Assembly: GCA_963930655.1 (NCBI GenBank) | Contig: OZ005616.1 | Location: 12,118,001-12,182,000 of the forward strand | DNA: 64,000 nucleotides | Direction: 5' to 3' | From: Myrica gale | Taxonomy: Eukaryota > Streptophyta > Magnoliopsida > Fagales > Myricaceae | Shown here: in pieces, positions 1 through 12,300 of the stretch | Layout of the letters: each line of letters opens with the position of its first letter | Numbering within the stretch: the first letter of the stretch is position 1 | Translations under genes and position numbers: made by a program | The notes under the pieces: generated by a model | What the model was told of the DNA's origin: nothing | The model's input: only the letters and a program-made list of their open reading frames with translations | Databases searched by the model: none

Positions 1-695
1 AGCTTGAGAAGCTCTCTCTCTCTCTCTCTTTTGCAAAACATTCAATCATTGGAGAAGATGGCTTTCCCTCAGCTTTATCTTTCCCTCTCTATTATTTTGC
101 TTTCTCTTCTGCAAAAGATGTTTTTCAAAGGCGATTCCTTAATGGTGGTGGTCCATGAATTTGCAGCCCCAGCTACCGGCTTTGTCTTTGTCATTTACAC
201 ATGTTGCTCATAAAAAAATAGGCTCATATTTGAGCACCAATATGGCGCAGTACTGCTGGGCGAGCTACCTTCGAGAAATCGCAGGGTACTACGTCCTTTG
301 AGGTCCCTCTGGCTTCGCCCTCGTCGCAGTAACCACAAAACTTTTCCGTATCAGTTTCATCAAAAATATATATGTTCATTTCATGAATTGCTAGATGATT
401 GGGTTAAGAAGGCTAGAAAATAATTATAGTTGTTATCTAGAGCTGATCAGGAGTAGTACTAGCTTCAGGGGAAGATATGTGCATAGTACATCTAACAATA
501 GAGGTGATATTGTTTTCATAGTATAGGCCAGGTGATCGAGGAATGATATCTGGGAAGAGGTATTTAATTTTTGAAAATCAAGTTTAGACCTGATACTATA
601 ATTTTGCCAATTATACAAGTGCATTTACAAATTTGTCTAAGAAAAAAATAATAATTAGAAAGCAGAAGATCTCTAGCGAGGAAAGTATATTCAAT
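1..695. other. Stretch without a recognised gene; starts with a CT microsatellite
   Basis: A CT dinucleotide run lies at 12-29. A plus-strand reading frame from the ATG at 58 to 213 would give a short, hydrophobic peptide of about 50 residues. It matches no family I recognise and has no visible continuation. I see no further structure up to 695. Confidence 0.4.
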
Positions 696-859
696 GAGCT
701 TTTAGTTTAATGACATCTCCCTTCTCTCATGGCTTAAATTGAAGGATACAAATACATGATCTGAGGTTCAAGTCCATTCATTTACATAGTTTACATAGCT
801 TAGTGTAGACACATCTAGAGATTATCATTAAAAAGAAAAAGAAAAAGAAAAAGAAAAAT
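696..859 (+). repeat. tRNA-derived SINE-like element
   Basis: An A-box-like stretch at 703-715 and a good B-box (GAGGTTCAAGTCC) at 763-775 have the order and spacing of an internal RNA polymerase III promoter. A tail of repeated AAAAAG units ends the unit at about 829-859. Plant tRNA-derived SINEs have this layout. The A-box is degenerate, and no target duplication was recognised. Confidence 0.45.
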
Positions 860-1112
860 AACCAGCATACATGCTTAAATATCCCACATCGATCGGTTCC
901 ATTTTCGCGGTTCTGTTATAGCCTATTGGGTTATATACCTATTTGGTCCTTCGGTTTTGACCCATTTTAATAAATAGACTTTGAATTTTTAAATTGATCA
1001 TAAATGTCCTTAAGTTTGCAATTTTTATTAACAAAGTCATTTCGTTAAATTTCTATTTATAAAGTTAATGATTCACACGCTAATTTCAAGACAAGTATTG
1101 TTAACCAAAACT

Positions 1113-1259
1113 AAAATAATGTGACTTATAATTTTTCTAACTTTTTCTCATAATTTTTTTTTGTTTTTTTTAAATAAAATAAAGTACATTATTTTAATTA
1201 TTTAAAAAAACAAAAAATTAAGAAAAAAAACTTTAAAAAACAATAAGTCACATTATTTT
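1113..1259. repeat. AT-rich foldback (MITE-like) sequence
   Basis: The AAAATAATGTGACTTAT stretch at 1113-1129 recurs in inverted orientation at about 1242-1258, with very AT-rich DNA between. This is a foldback of about 147 bp. It directly abuts the CACTA-like element that begins at 1283, so the latter may have inserted in or beside it. Confidence 0.45.
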
Positions 1260-1282
1260 TGTTTTTGGGTGAGACGTGTGAA

Positions 1283-1880
1283 CACTACAAAAAAAAGGCC
1301 TTTAGCGGCGGTCCCTAAAAAAAAGCTATAAATGACCTGTCGCGGCAGTCGCGGACCATAGCTATAGGTACCCTATAGCGGTGTTTTTAAAAAACGTTGT
1401 TAATCACTTATACCTATAGTGACCGCCGCTATATATAACGCCTTTAGTGGCATTTTTCCACAAACGCCGCTACAGGTAAACTTTTTAGCAGTGTTTTTCC
1501 AAACAATGCTACTAACGGCTAAAGCTGTGACCGCCCCTATAGCTTACGCCTTTAGCGGCGTTTGAAACAAACATTGCTAAAGGTCTAACATATAGCGGCG
1601 GTCACTGTGACCGCGGCTAGAATTTAGGTACCTACAGCAGCGGTCAAAGTGATCGCCGCTATAGTTTAGACCTTAGCAGCGTTTGTCTGAACCGTCTGTG
1701 TTGGCGTCTGGACGCTATTTCATGAGGAACCTTACAAATTGTCACCAAAAAACAAGGGTGACACGCTTCTCCTATAAAGCCGGGTGTCAAAAAATGTTTG
1801 ACACCAACAACTTTTGCTGACAAATTTTAAACTTTAGGTGATAAAAACTTTTGACACCCAAAGTTGATTTTGTTGTATTG
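1283..1880. mobile_element. Small non-autonomous CACTA-like DNA transposon
   Basis: The left end reads CACTACAAAAAAAAGG. The right end, read inward on the minus strand, is CAATACAACAAAATC, an imperfect match. Inside the left end lie many copies of a TAGCGGCG/CGCCGCTA word in both orientations. Near the right end a second word family based on TTGACACC/GGTGTCA appears. Terminal CACTA plus dense subterminal repeats is the hallmark of En/Spm (CACTA) elements. No coding capacity is visible in these 598 bp. The flanking trinucleotides (GAA left, AAC right) do not match, so the right border is uncertain. Confidence 0.55.
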
Positions 1881-4785
1881 AACTATCCAATTCATACAGC
1901 AAATTAGATAGGATAACGTTACTCAATCTCACTCTTATTAAAGTTGGGGATGAGAACTGGATCTTGGACAAAGGATAGGTGAAGCCACATATTGTCTAGA
2001 AAGGAGCAGTGTGTGAGCCTTATAGGCACTTGTGGCAACGCGTAAGCCACACACAATGATGGAGCAAGGGCTTGGTGGCGGTGGAAAGTAAATCAAAGAC
2101 ATGAAACTCATAGTTGGGGTGTGTGTGTAATTGAAAAGGATTAAAAAGGCATATATAACGTCTGATATCGTACCCAATTCCCCATCTAGAGAGTGGCTCT
2201 GCTTATCTCTAGAATTTTCTCCCTCTCCTCAATTGCCCCCTCTTCCTTCCCTCCACCCTATCATATGACAGGACGAGTCCCAGCTCCTCCCACCTCCTTC
2301 ACTTCTATCGATCTACTTTCTGGCTGACGAAAGTTTCAATAAACCCCTCATTTCGGCCACCTTTTAGGGCTTTTTTGTCTAGTGGACTTGGAGCTCAGAT
2401 CAAGGCATTTCTAAAGGTCTTTGAAGCACACGATCGGTGGGCATGGCTCTAGTATCGTCCAACGTTCGTCTCCATTCAAGGCAGCCACTGATCGAACGAC
2501 GTGTTGAGGCTCACGTGAATGGGGGCGTGGATCTCATGTGTCCGTCCCTGTTTTAGCAACTTCTAGTACTCTCTGGTGGGCACATGTCGTCCAAGCATCA
2601 TGTGGACCTCTCGATGGTTCTTTCTGCCCTTGTCGTGGGTCAACCCGCCGGTGCGTAGGGGCTTACATGCACTCATGCATCTCACATGCACAGCCATTAT
2701 GCTTGGCCAACCGCCACCTTTGCCGCTTCCTTTTGCCATATGGTTTCTTTATTTTTTATTGTTTCATCTTGCTGTCCATTATGAGTCATCTCAACTCTTC
2801 GCCTGCTTGAGTATTTATGTCCGCTCGGCCCCCTTGGTCGTTGGTCTGTCGCTTCCTCTGAGGGTCTAACATACCTTTTAGAGCACGTAACTAAATTTTT
2901 TAAATCTTCTTAAATTAATGAAATTATAGAGTTGTTATGATAATTAGTATACCCAAAAGGAAAGCTGAAAAAGGATGAAGAGAGAATTAGGGAAAGGGAA
3001 AGAGGAAGAAGGAAGAAGGAAAGAGGGAAGGAAGGGATGCCAAGAATCTATGGTAATGAGAAAGAGGAAGAAGGTTTCAATCCCCTCAGAGAGATCTAAG
3101 ACAAAGAGAGACGCATTTGTTTTTGCAAGTATGTTGGAATCTTTCGGTAGGAACTTATGTGGGCTCATTTGGCTGCAGGCCCATGCTTGAAACAGTAAGT
3201 GAACTGTCTTCCATTGAAAAGGAGGCTGAGGATAGTAGGCCAAACACTAAACATATGAGTATTAACTTCAAGATCCAACGCTTTTGAAATTTGACCAGAA
3301 GTACTGCCACTGTATGCCCTACTTGTTTTGTAAATAGCCGTGTCAGATCTTTTCCTTTCCTTTTGCTGCAACTCCTATATCACATTCTTGAAATTGTTCC
3401 CCTTTAACTCAGTAAAGAAGGGACGTATAAAGTGAAAATGGAGTAGAAGTAACAATTACTGGAATCAAATTTTGATAGTAAAAGAAACATCTTAAAAAAG
3501 GAATTTCAATGAAATAAATACACTTTTCAAGTTTTGATACTTTGCACCACAAACTAGTATTTTTGACAAAGTATCCTTACTAGCTATTAATTTTAGATAC
3601 TTTGTATTCCAAGTTAAAATTTTCCGTCAACAAAAATCGATTTTTACTTTTAAAATTACTGTTTTACCCTCATAAAATGTCACCATCAGAAAACTTAAGG
3701 AGATAAAATTGCCATTCCACGCGACAAATATCTAAAATTGACGGAAAAATTAAACGGAATGTGCCAAATATCTAAAATCAATAGCTTATGAGTTCAATGT
3801 GACAAAAGAAATAGTTTGGGGTATAAAATATCAGGACGCTTATAGTAGAGTTGCAAAGTGTATTTTGGGTACCAAGTGTTCACATGAAGTAAACACATTA
3901 CATTATTTTGGTAATTTATTTTGAAATTAACATATTACTGAGTTAATGTGAACACTAGGGAGTCATGAGGATGACAACCCTTGTAACATCTTGAATGGCT
4001 TAAGATCGCCTATCCTAATTATTGGAAGACGGCGGATTTGAAAAGAAGCAGGTGGAATTGAAATTTCATCAGAGCATCTCAAAATCTTATTATAAATCAA
4101 AGTTTTATTTAAAAAAATCTGAAAAATCCATGTATTAATAATGCTTAGTTTTACTCTATTTCTCTGGAGTGTCTTCAAATTCTTCGTTGTTTCCCCCAAC
4201 TTTCTAATTACTTTATAATTACAGCTTTAAGAAAATACTTCCAAACAGAAAAGCTTTGTCTGTAATACATTATCTTATCAAAAACTACCAAGAAATGATG
4301 AGAGCATGTTCGATGCTAGACAAGCAAAAACTGACGGATTTTGAAGATCTTGGTTTATGGCAAACAAACCACGAGGAAGTTGAAGTAGTGTTACTATCTT
4401 CGAATATAGGAAACTGTCTTTAGCTAACGAATGCTATATGCCTCCAAGAATCTCAAATATATGAACAACTAAAAGAAAACAAAAGAGATAAAAACATACG
4501 CTAGATACTCATAATGGAGGCACTGAAACATGTACATGATAAAAAAATCTGCCTAAAGTTCGACATGATAATGCTAATAATGGAGTGGCCTACAAAAGTA
4601 TCCTTTTGCAGAGTTTCTTCAATCATTACCATGTCCTCTTCACTTTTCCAAAAGCATGCCACAAGTTTACGGATTCATGTTGCAAATACCCTGCCAAAAT
4701 ATGATTATTGCAAGTCCCCATGGTTATGATAAAAACATATGATTATTGCTTTCAGATGCATACTGCTAGTGTTTATTGAAAGAAC
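1881..4785. other. Intergenic stretch without a recognised gene
   Basis: About 2.9 kb. Positions 2190-2880 are more GC-rich, with short open frames on both strands that resemble no family I know. From about 3533 to 3870 the sequence folds back loosely, with TTTGATACTTTGCACC-type ends like those of small foldback elements; it resembles the element at 34383-34609. Nothing else is supported. Confidence 0.4.
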
Positions 4786-5524
4786 TATTGGAGAGATCAA
4801 CACATTGGGGAATCTTCTAGCGAGCTAAGAATAAAACATATTGAGATACCGCTCAAATTAAGAGCTTAATTGAACCTTATAGGTTTGAGTCTAACTATGT
4901 TATATTAATCATCTACAATTGTGACCTCTTTCCAATGTGAGATTTATCCATTTTCTCACACATGTACATTCAACAATCTTCATCTCATATATGCGTCTAT
5001 CACCACATTGCTTCACTCCTCGAACGAAATATCTTTTCGGCATGTTTCCTAGATCATCTTGTGAAGAATACTACACAACACACTTCCCTTTAACGGAAGC
5101 CTCTCAATGCTACAGACTCCTTTTTTTCTTTTCTTTTTTTCCCTTAAACCCTTTTTCCTACGATCCACCAAGTTCTTTTCCCACTACACAACGTGCTCCC
5201 TTTCTTCCGGAAGTATCTTTTCTTGATCCTACAAGCTCTCTCCTAAGATCCACTTGTGAATAATACCGTACAACATTTTCTTCTCAATCTTACAAGCCTT
5301 CTCTTAGGATCACCACCATCAACTCTAATACCAGTTATTACAAAGATAAACACCTTAGGAGTCTTCTAGTGGATTAAGAATATAACAAACAGAGACATCA
5401 CTCAACCTAAACGCTTTAAAGATTATAAGTTTGGATCCAACTATATTATATTAACCACTCACACTTGTGACCTCTTTTCATATGAGATTCAACTGTTTTA
5501 CAATCCACACGAGTATAAAGAACA
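4786..5524 (-). mobile_element. TRIM (miniature LTR retrotransposon) with intact target duplication
   Basis: Two direct repeats of about 190 bp, 4786-4975 and 5336-5524, bracket 360 bp of non-coding DNA. On the minus strand both begin TGTT and end AATA. Directly next to the right-hand (5') repeat, at 5335-5320, the minus strand reads ACTGGTATTAGAG, close to the initiator-Met tRNA primer site TGGTATCAGAGC. A purine-rich stretch adjoins the other repeat at 4976-4990. The 5 bp AGAAC occurs on both sides (4781-4785 and 5525-5529), a perfect target duplication. The two repeats differ at many positions, so the insertion is old. There is no gag or pol, so it must have moved with enzymes from another element. 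Confidence 0.85.
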
Positions 5525-6369
5525 AGAACTTCGGCCGATGATACTTTATATCTTGTACTTCTCTTTCTCCGTCCAAAAAGTGTATGTTAAGGAGATTGTT
5601 GTGTACGGAATTGAAATACAAAGCCAATATATGTCTTTGTAGTGAAAGTTGATTGGTGCAATTCATTCAGACCGAGGATAAGCCAGTCCAACATGCAAAC
5701 ATTTGAGCGGAAGTTTAAGCAGTCAAGCAATGATTTTTTTTTTCTTTATAAATTGAAAAATCAAGTAATCCCATTTTTGTGAGAGTATCTTGACAAAAAC
5801 TTAAGACAGAAAATGCCAATAGTACTTGAACATATGCCATCTCATCTTCCCATGAACAAGGGGGCAGATGCCATTCTACATTCAAATCCCATACAGGTGC
5901 ATGACTTGCTTTTTCTATCAGAGAGAGAGAGAGAGCCATTGTCCTCACAGAGAAAATAACCAAGCAGGTGGCCGAGAAAGATGGGTTTCTGATACGCCAG
6001 ACAGTAGATGACGTGGGATAAATATCCGCGACACATCCAAAATCAGACATCAGAAAGAGGAAATCACACTGGCAGGATCTCTAACAACTTACAGCATGAG
6101 TGACACAAGAGATTGTGATAGCTCATTGCATCAGGGATTCTATCAATGTACCAAAAACTCACCTCATTAAAGAGATGAACAGCCCAACCCAGTCCATTTA
6201 TCCCTATGCACAATAATGGAACGCAACAAGCACAGTGAATAAAAGATAAGAAATCAAGATTTCCCTATTACTGTGACAAGATCCTGTCTGTCATGAGAAA
6301 GATATGAGTGAGGAGAACAACAAGATACCTGTGCAAATCAAGGATGCCAAGAAATGCCTACCGGAAAAA
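5525..6369. other. Downstream of the ASCH gene, probably its 3' UTR in part
   Basis: This follows the stop codon of the minus-strand ASCH gene at 6370. Short open frames on the minus strand show no homology I recognise. A GA microsatellite lies at about 5926-5938. I see no clear polyadenylation signal that would fix the transcript end. Confidence 0.35.
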
Positions 6370-9300
6370 TTAGTGCCTCCATCCTTGTGAGTGACCATCT
6401 TCCACGTATGGCTCCAGAAATCCAATAAACTGAATAACAGAAGGAATAAAGCCTTCATTAGCAAAGACCGTATCTTAGACGTAAGTTCCACGTCTCTTGT
6501 AAAAAATAGCTTATAAATAGACCAAAAGTAGTTTTGACGTATTTTCTCCTGATAGCACCCCCCCAATAAGTGACAAATGCTAATAAATATTATGATCGTA
6601 CATCCAATGCATTTAATTCGTGCTTGTAGAGTACGTGGTAGAAACCAAAGAGAACGTTAAAAGATACATAGATCCTCACACAGGGAACGACCTTTCTATA
6701 GGCCCATGATAAACAAGTCAAAGCAAAAATATGGTTTGCATATGATGCTACGTCCTCACTTCCATCTTTAGACCACCGTGCACCATATCCATCAGCAACC
6801 CTTATTTCAAAGACAGCACCATGTGGTGGGACAACGTGCACATTCAACCAGTCACAATCTGTTATTAAGTGATAGATGACATCCATTGCAAGCTTATTTT
6901 TATCGGAATCTGTAGAAAGCACAATGAATATAAAAAAGAAAAGAGAGAGAGAGAGAGAGAGAAATCCAGAACAGTGGAAACATATTTGAACAATCCAAGC
7001 CCAAATTTTCGTAGAGTTATAATGACCGGTAAAGCATAGAACTTATCAATTTCCAGTACTCAATAATGTGCGCAGTATTGCGAGATGGAAAACAAAATAA
7101 AATGGTAAGCAAATCAGGTATTAGATTCATCAATGGTCTTAGCTTTTCCTATCTGACTTGTATGAATGCCCAAAGACAAGGGTGATATCAGCTTATCCAA
7201 ACACCAGGATTCAAAACTTGAGATTCTAAGTTACCTTATCACCCACCATCCACTCATTATAGGATAAACATAGGCGTCCTTAACATAAAATGACAAATCT
7301 ACAGGGTTTTCCTGTAAACATATACACCAGATGTCTTCTCCATTGCAACCTCCGCTACAAGTAGAGATCAGCAATCACATCTAGCTATCCTGAACATAAT
7401 AGTCTCCTCAAAATATAGATTGACATGTGGTAGTCATAACCTGCAGCATAAATATCTTGTACACGATCAAAATTATGTCTGGAACCACTGATCACACACT
7501 AGTCGATAAAACATTGCAACTCTCAGATACGAGGTTTGCAACCAGTCCTAAATGACCTGGCATAAGCTGTGAATCTCTCAGATATGAGAAAGCTTTAGAA
7601 AACAAGTGTTTTAGATGTGTCAGTGTAACTAATTTTAGAGGACCGATCAGTAATGAAAAATTTAATGACCAAGCATAAGGGTGCAAAGTTTAATTTTTTT
7701 GATGATGGATTACGGTGAGTAGTAGAAGGTGCCACTGTAGCAGTTGGCAACTTGAGGTGGCAGCATTGGTCAGTGGTGGTATTTAGTGTATGGCTTAGAG
7801 TAGCCCATGATGATACTAGATATTGTTATTCTACAGCAACTTATTCTTTTACTTCGTTTTTTAAAGGGATGCAGATGACTAGAGATGTAGGTGGTCGTAG
7901 TGGACAAACATCAGAGCCCAAATCCTTCAGAGAAAAAGAAACAAAAGAAAAGGGATAGTGAATCAGAGGCAACAGCGTAGTCGTCAGTAAGTGTTAAGTT
8001 GAAAAATTTATCCAAAAATGCACGTTTCCACTAAAACTGTTGTGAGAAATAGAGAAAAGAATTAAACTCCAAAACTTAAATTCAAACACTTCCTCACCAC
8101 TTCCTTTCAAAGCCCCCCAGTATTTACTGCTACACCTATTAGCATGCTTTGCCAACTCCCTAGCTCCATGAGTCAAGGTACACCCTTCAACCTGCCAAAA
8201 GAGGAAAAAACTCATAAGCAGGCCACATGTAGTTTATAGAAAACCATCTGTCAAACCTCTCAGAATAAAGAGGAAATTATAACCATGAAGATAAACAATT
8301 AGGAGTTTCAACCATTTGGCAAGCAAAGCATGGATATGGTTCAAAAAAACAGAGCATCTGACACTTTGCAGGGCAGTGTTTAGGGACAGATATACAGTAG
8401 ATGAGTGCTACTTATTATGACTTCGTCCAAGTTCAACGTGTCTACTGCTGAAACTCTTTTGGGAGTGGGGGTTAGAATTGTTCTTGAATTGGTCTTAGTC
8501 TTATGCAATGGAGATGATGTGCAAAAAGGAGAAGATATTTTCCATACATGATGCAGTTGTTTACCCATTCTACAATTAGATTACCCATTTCGAGTTTTAC
8601 CATCCTGAGCTCCAGGGATGAAGTTATGAAGCGTTAATTTCTAAAAGTTGTACTTTTAGAGGCCTTTCAATAAAACCCAACTTACACCTCCCCCAAGAAG
8701 AGAGAGGGTAAGACAGAGGCTTCAGGGCTCTTGGCTCCCACCACCAGTTGGAAGGTCTTTTGAAAAATACTGAACGATATAAATTTTCCAATTTATACTC
8801 TTCTGTTAATGCACTCTCATTATCCAGTTCAAAGGATGCACTCACCATGGATAATCATCAGATCAGAAAGGTCAATATTTTCTTTCACTAGTGTCACAAA
8901 GAACCTACAAATGGTTGGTCCTAGGTCAACGGCTTAGGTGCCATGCGCATAGTGCAGAAAAGGCAGAATAGCTTCTTCTCATCCTTTAAGGGATTAATAC
9001 TTTTTATAGCGTAGTACCATAACCACAGAGAGGTACCTTCATAACAAAAAAAAAACAAATTCATTAGTTGAGTTTTATGCATTTAGATTCTAAAATGCCG
9101 AAGCAAGAACTCCAAAATCTCTAATAGAGAGAGACTTCTAACAAGGCACAAAATATTTTGCAAGTTTTTGGAATCACAAGCAAGTTGAGTCACTATCCCT
9201 AGCAAAAAAAAAAGGAAAAATTAAGAGTCATCGTCTTACATTAGGCTTATACGGCAACATAAATGATGATAGAAGAGTTGATCTTGCGGGTGGAAGTGCG

Positions 9301-12300
9301 TCTGGAATTGTCCCTATCGTATTTGTCATACCTAGAAGGCCTTGGACACCCCCATAACTCAATCCCTGGACAAAAATTATAAAGTAGTCAGGTTCACATA
9401 AAATTGTGAACTTCTATTTCATGGAAGGCATATAGTAGTCATTAAAGAGCTACTTCCCTATATTGGGACAATTAATCACTAGGTGCAGGTGGAGTCAATC
9501 ACAGAGTTGTAAATACGCATTTATACATGCTTGCATCTATAAGTGCCTGTGGGTGCACAGATACTAGGGAAAGATAATATTATTGTTGGGATCAAAACAT
9601 AAATAATATTCACAAGATGAACATTAACACCTTCGAAAGGAGGGAGAGGAGGGAAGAAAGAAAGAAAGAAAAGAGCAATCAAGAGAGCTGAACAAAGCAG
9701 TCATCAGACGCACTAAACAGATCCATCCTTTGGATGTAAACATGTGAAAGAGGCCACCCAAAGGAAGAAAAGAAGGAATGAGAGATGGCCAAGTCTCACA
9801 TTGGGACCTTACTAGGTTGAACTGAGCTTTATAATAATCCAAAGAGTTTCAAGAGTAACCTTGTCTAGTTTTTTTGAAGTCAAAGCACAAATGTAATCTA
9901 CAATATTTTTGAATCCAACCCTGTATAACATGATTTCTTTCATATTAAAACCTACAATTCAATTAACCAAAAGAAGCCATATGCCAATACCATGATTCTC
10001 TATACATGTGTTGTTCACACAAAAAGAGGTTAGTTATAAAAATTACAATTTTTTGCTGTAATTCCCATGCCCATCAGCATGTAACATTACATATACAGAG
10101 TGCAAAATAAAATAAGCCGTTGGTTCTATGTGACTATTGTTAATAAACGTAGAAGTTTTGATAGACTGTCTAAAATGCATTTCCCACTATATTAGAGCTC
10201 AGCAAAGCTCTTACTAAGAATCTTGTCTACATTTTCCGAAACGGTGAGGATTGTTATGAAAAATTGTTGAAGAGTTTCTAATTTTCCAAGCCTTAAATTA
10301 TCTTACATTTGCATCATATTCTATATGTCTGATCTCTGGCCAAAAAGAGAAAGGAAATTCCGGAGGGCATATGCAACACTCCAACAGCATGATGAACACC
10401 AAGTCACACTATGAAAAAATCAGCAAAACATTCTTTTATTTCGAAACATTGAAGTTGCTCTACGCAGTGCAATTAGAGATTACAAATCATAACAGAGCAG
10501 CAAGAAAGCACTCACAGAGAGTAGGGTTGTCAAACAAATGTAGGGCTGAATATCCACTTTTGACACAGAGATTGCTAGGACACCATTTGACCTTTCCTTC
10601 TCTTCTGTGTAAAATTTCCTGTAGGTTTGCAGACCTGAAAAGGTGCAGACCTATTATTCCTGCACTACTATGTAAAAACACAATTTAATGTGAGGAAAAA
10701 AAATTCATAAATAAGTTTCAGTAGGCCTATTGGAGACCATCTCTGGCTTTCGATTCCATTTTCGGGGTTGAGGCGGATTGGCTCGAAAGACCCTTTGATG
10801 AGGAGGAAGTGGCTGGGGTAGTGATGAGTCTTAACGGGGGACAAGGCGCGGGGACCGGATGGCTTTACCCTTGCGTTTTTCCAATCTTGTTGGGAGGTGA
10901 TCAAGGGTGATGTACTCTCTACATTTAATGAGTTTGCGCAACATGGGAAGTTTGTTAAAAGCCTCAATGCAACCTTCATAGTGCTGATTCCCAAGAAAGT
11001 GGGCGCGGTCGAATTGAAGGACTTCCGCCCTATTAGCCTGGTGGGTGGGGTTTACAAAATTCTGGCTAAGGTGCTGGCGAATAGGCTGAAGGTGGTCTTG
11101 GGTGGTATCATCTCGCCCTCTCAGAATGCATTTGTGAAAGGGAGACAGATTTTGGATTCCGTCCTCATAGCTAATGAATGCATTGACTCGAGGATGCGTT
11201 CCCATATCCCGGGTATATTATGCAAGTTGGATGTTCACAAGGCCTATGACCACGTGAATTGGAGGTTCCTTTTATACCTCTTGAGGAGGTGTGGATTTGG
11301 GGATAGGTGGTGTAGATGGATCGAGTTTTGCATTTCTACGGTAAAATATTCGGTGGTTGTGAATGGATCTCCTCGTGGTTTTTTCGGTGGGTCTCGTGGG
11401 TTGCGTCAGGGTGATCCCCTCTCACCTTTGTTGTTCGTTATTGTCATGGAAGCTTTCAGTAGGATGATGCAGATGTTGGTCGACCATGGTGGAATTGAAG
11501 GCTTCGATGTGGGGATTGGTGGTAGAGGTGGGGTAAGCATATCTCATTTATTTTTTACAGATGACACTCTCATTCTTTGTGGGGCTGCTCAGGGCCAATT
11601 TCGACATCTGCGTTGTCTTCTACTTTGTTTTGAGGCAATGTCGGGTTTGAAGATTAATCTTTCTAAGTCTGAAGTCATCCCTATAGGTACCGTAGTTAAT
11701 GTGCGTGCTTTGGCTTCTATTTGGGGCTGCCAAGTTGCTTCTTTGCCTATCACTTATCTGGGCCTTCCCTTAGAGGCACCTTTCAAATGTTCTCGCATCT
11801 GGAGTGATATTATCGAAAGGACGGAGCGACGGTTGGCGAGGTGGAAACGGTGTTATCTCTCCAAGGGTGGTAAAATCACGTTGATCAAGTCTACTCTATC
11901 TTGTCTCCCCACTTACTTTTTGTCGCTCTTTCCTATTCCTGTTGCGGTGACTACTAGGCTGGAGAAGATTCAGAGGGATTTTTTAATGGGGAAGTGATGA
12001 TAGCGTGCAGAAATTTCATCTTGTGAAGTGGGAGAAATGTAAAGTGGGAGAAAGTGTGTTCTCCTATTAGTAGTGGTGGGTTGGGTTTGAGAACGCTTGT
12101 TTTGTTTAATAGGGCCCTTCTTGGAAAATGGCTATGGCGGTTTGGGGTCGAGCGTGATAGTTTGTGGAGAATTGTTATTATGGAAAAATATGGTTGTGTT
12201 TTGGGTGGGTGGCACACTCTGGTTTGTAATGGCTCTTATGGTGTTGGTCTCTGGAAGAACATTAGTAAAGGATGGGAGTCCTTTGCTGAGAACATACATT

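Noticed and set aside
2538..2869. Overlapping 90-97 codon frames on plus
   Set aside because: Two phases are open at once, without domain or splice evidence.
5715..6050. Minus-strand open frames downstream of the ASCH gene
   Set aside because: The ASCH protein ends at the stop at 6370 with its family C-terminus; these frames show no domain and no splice need.
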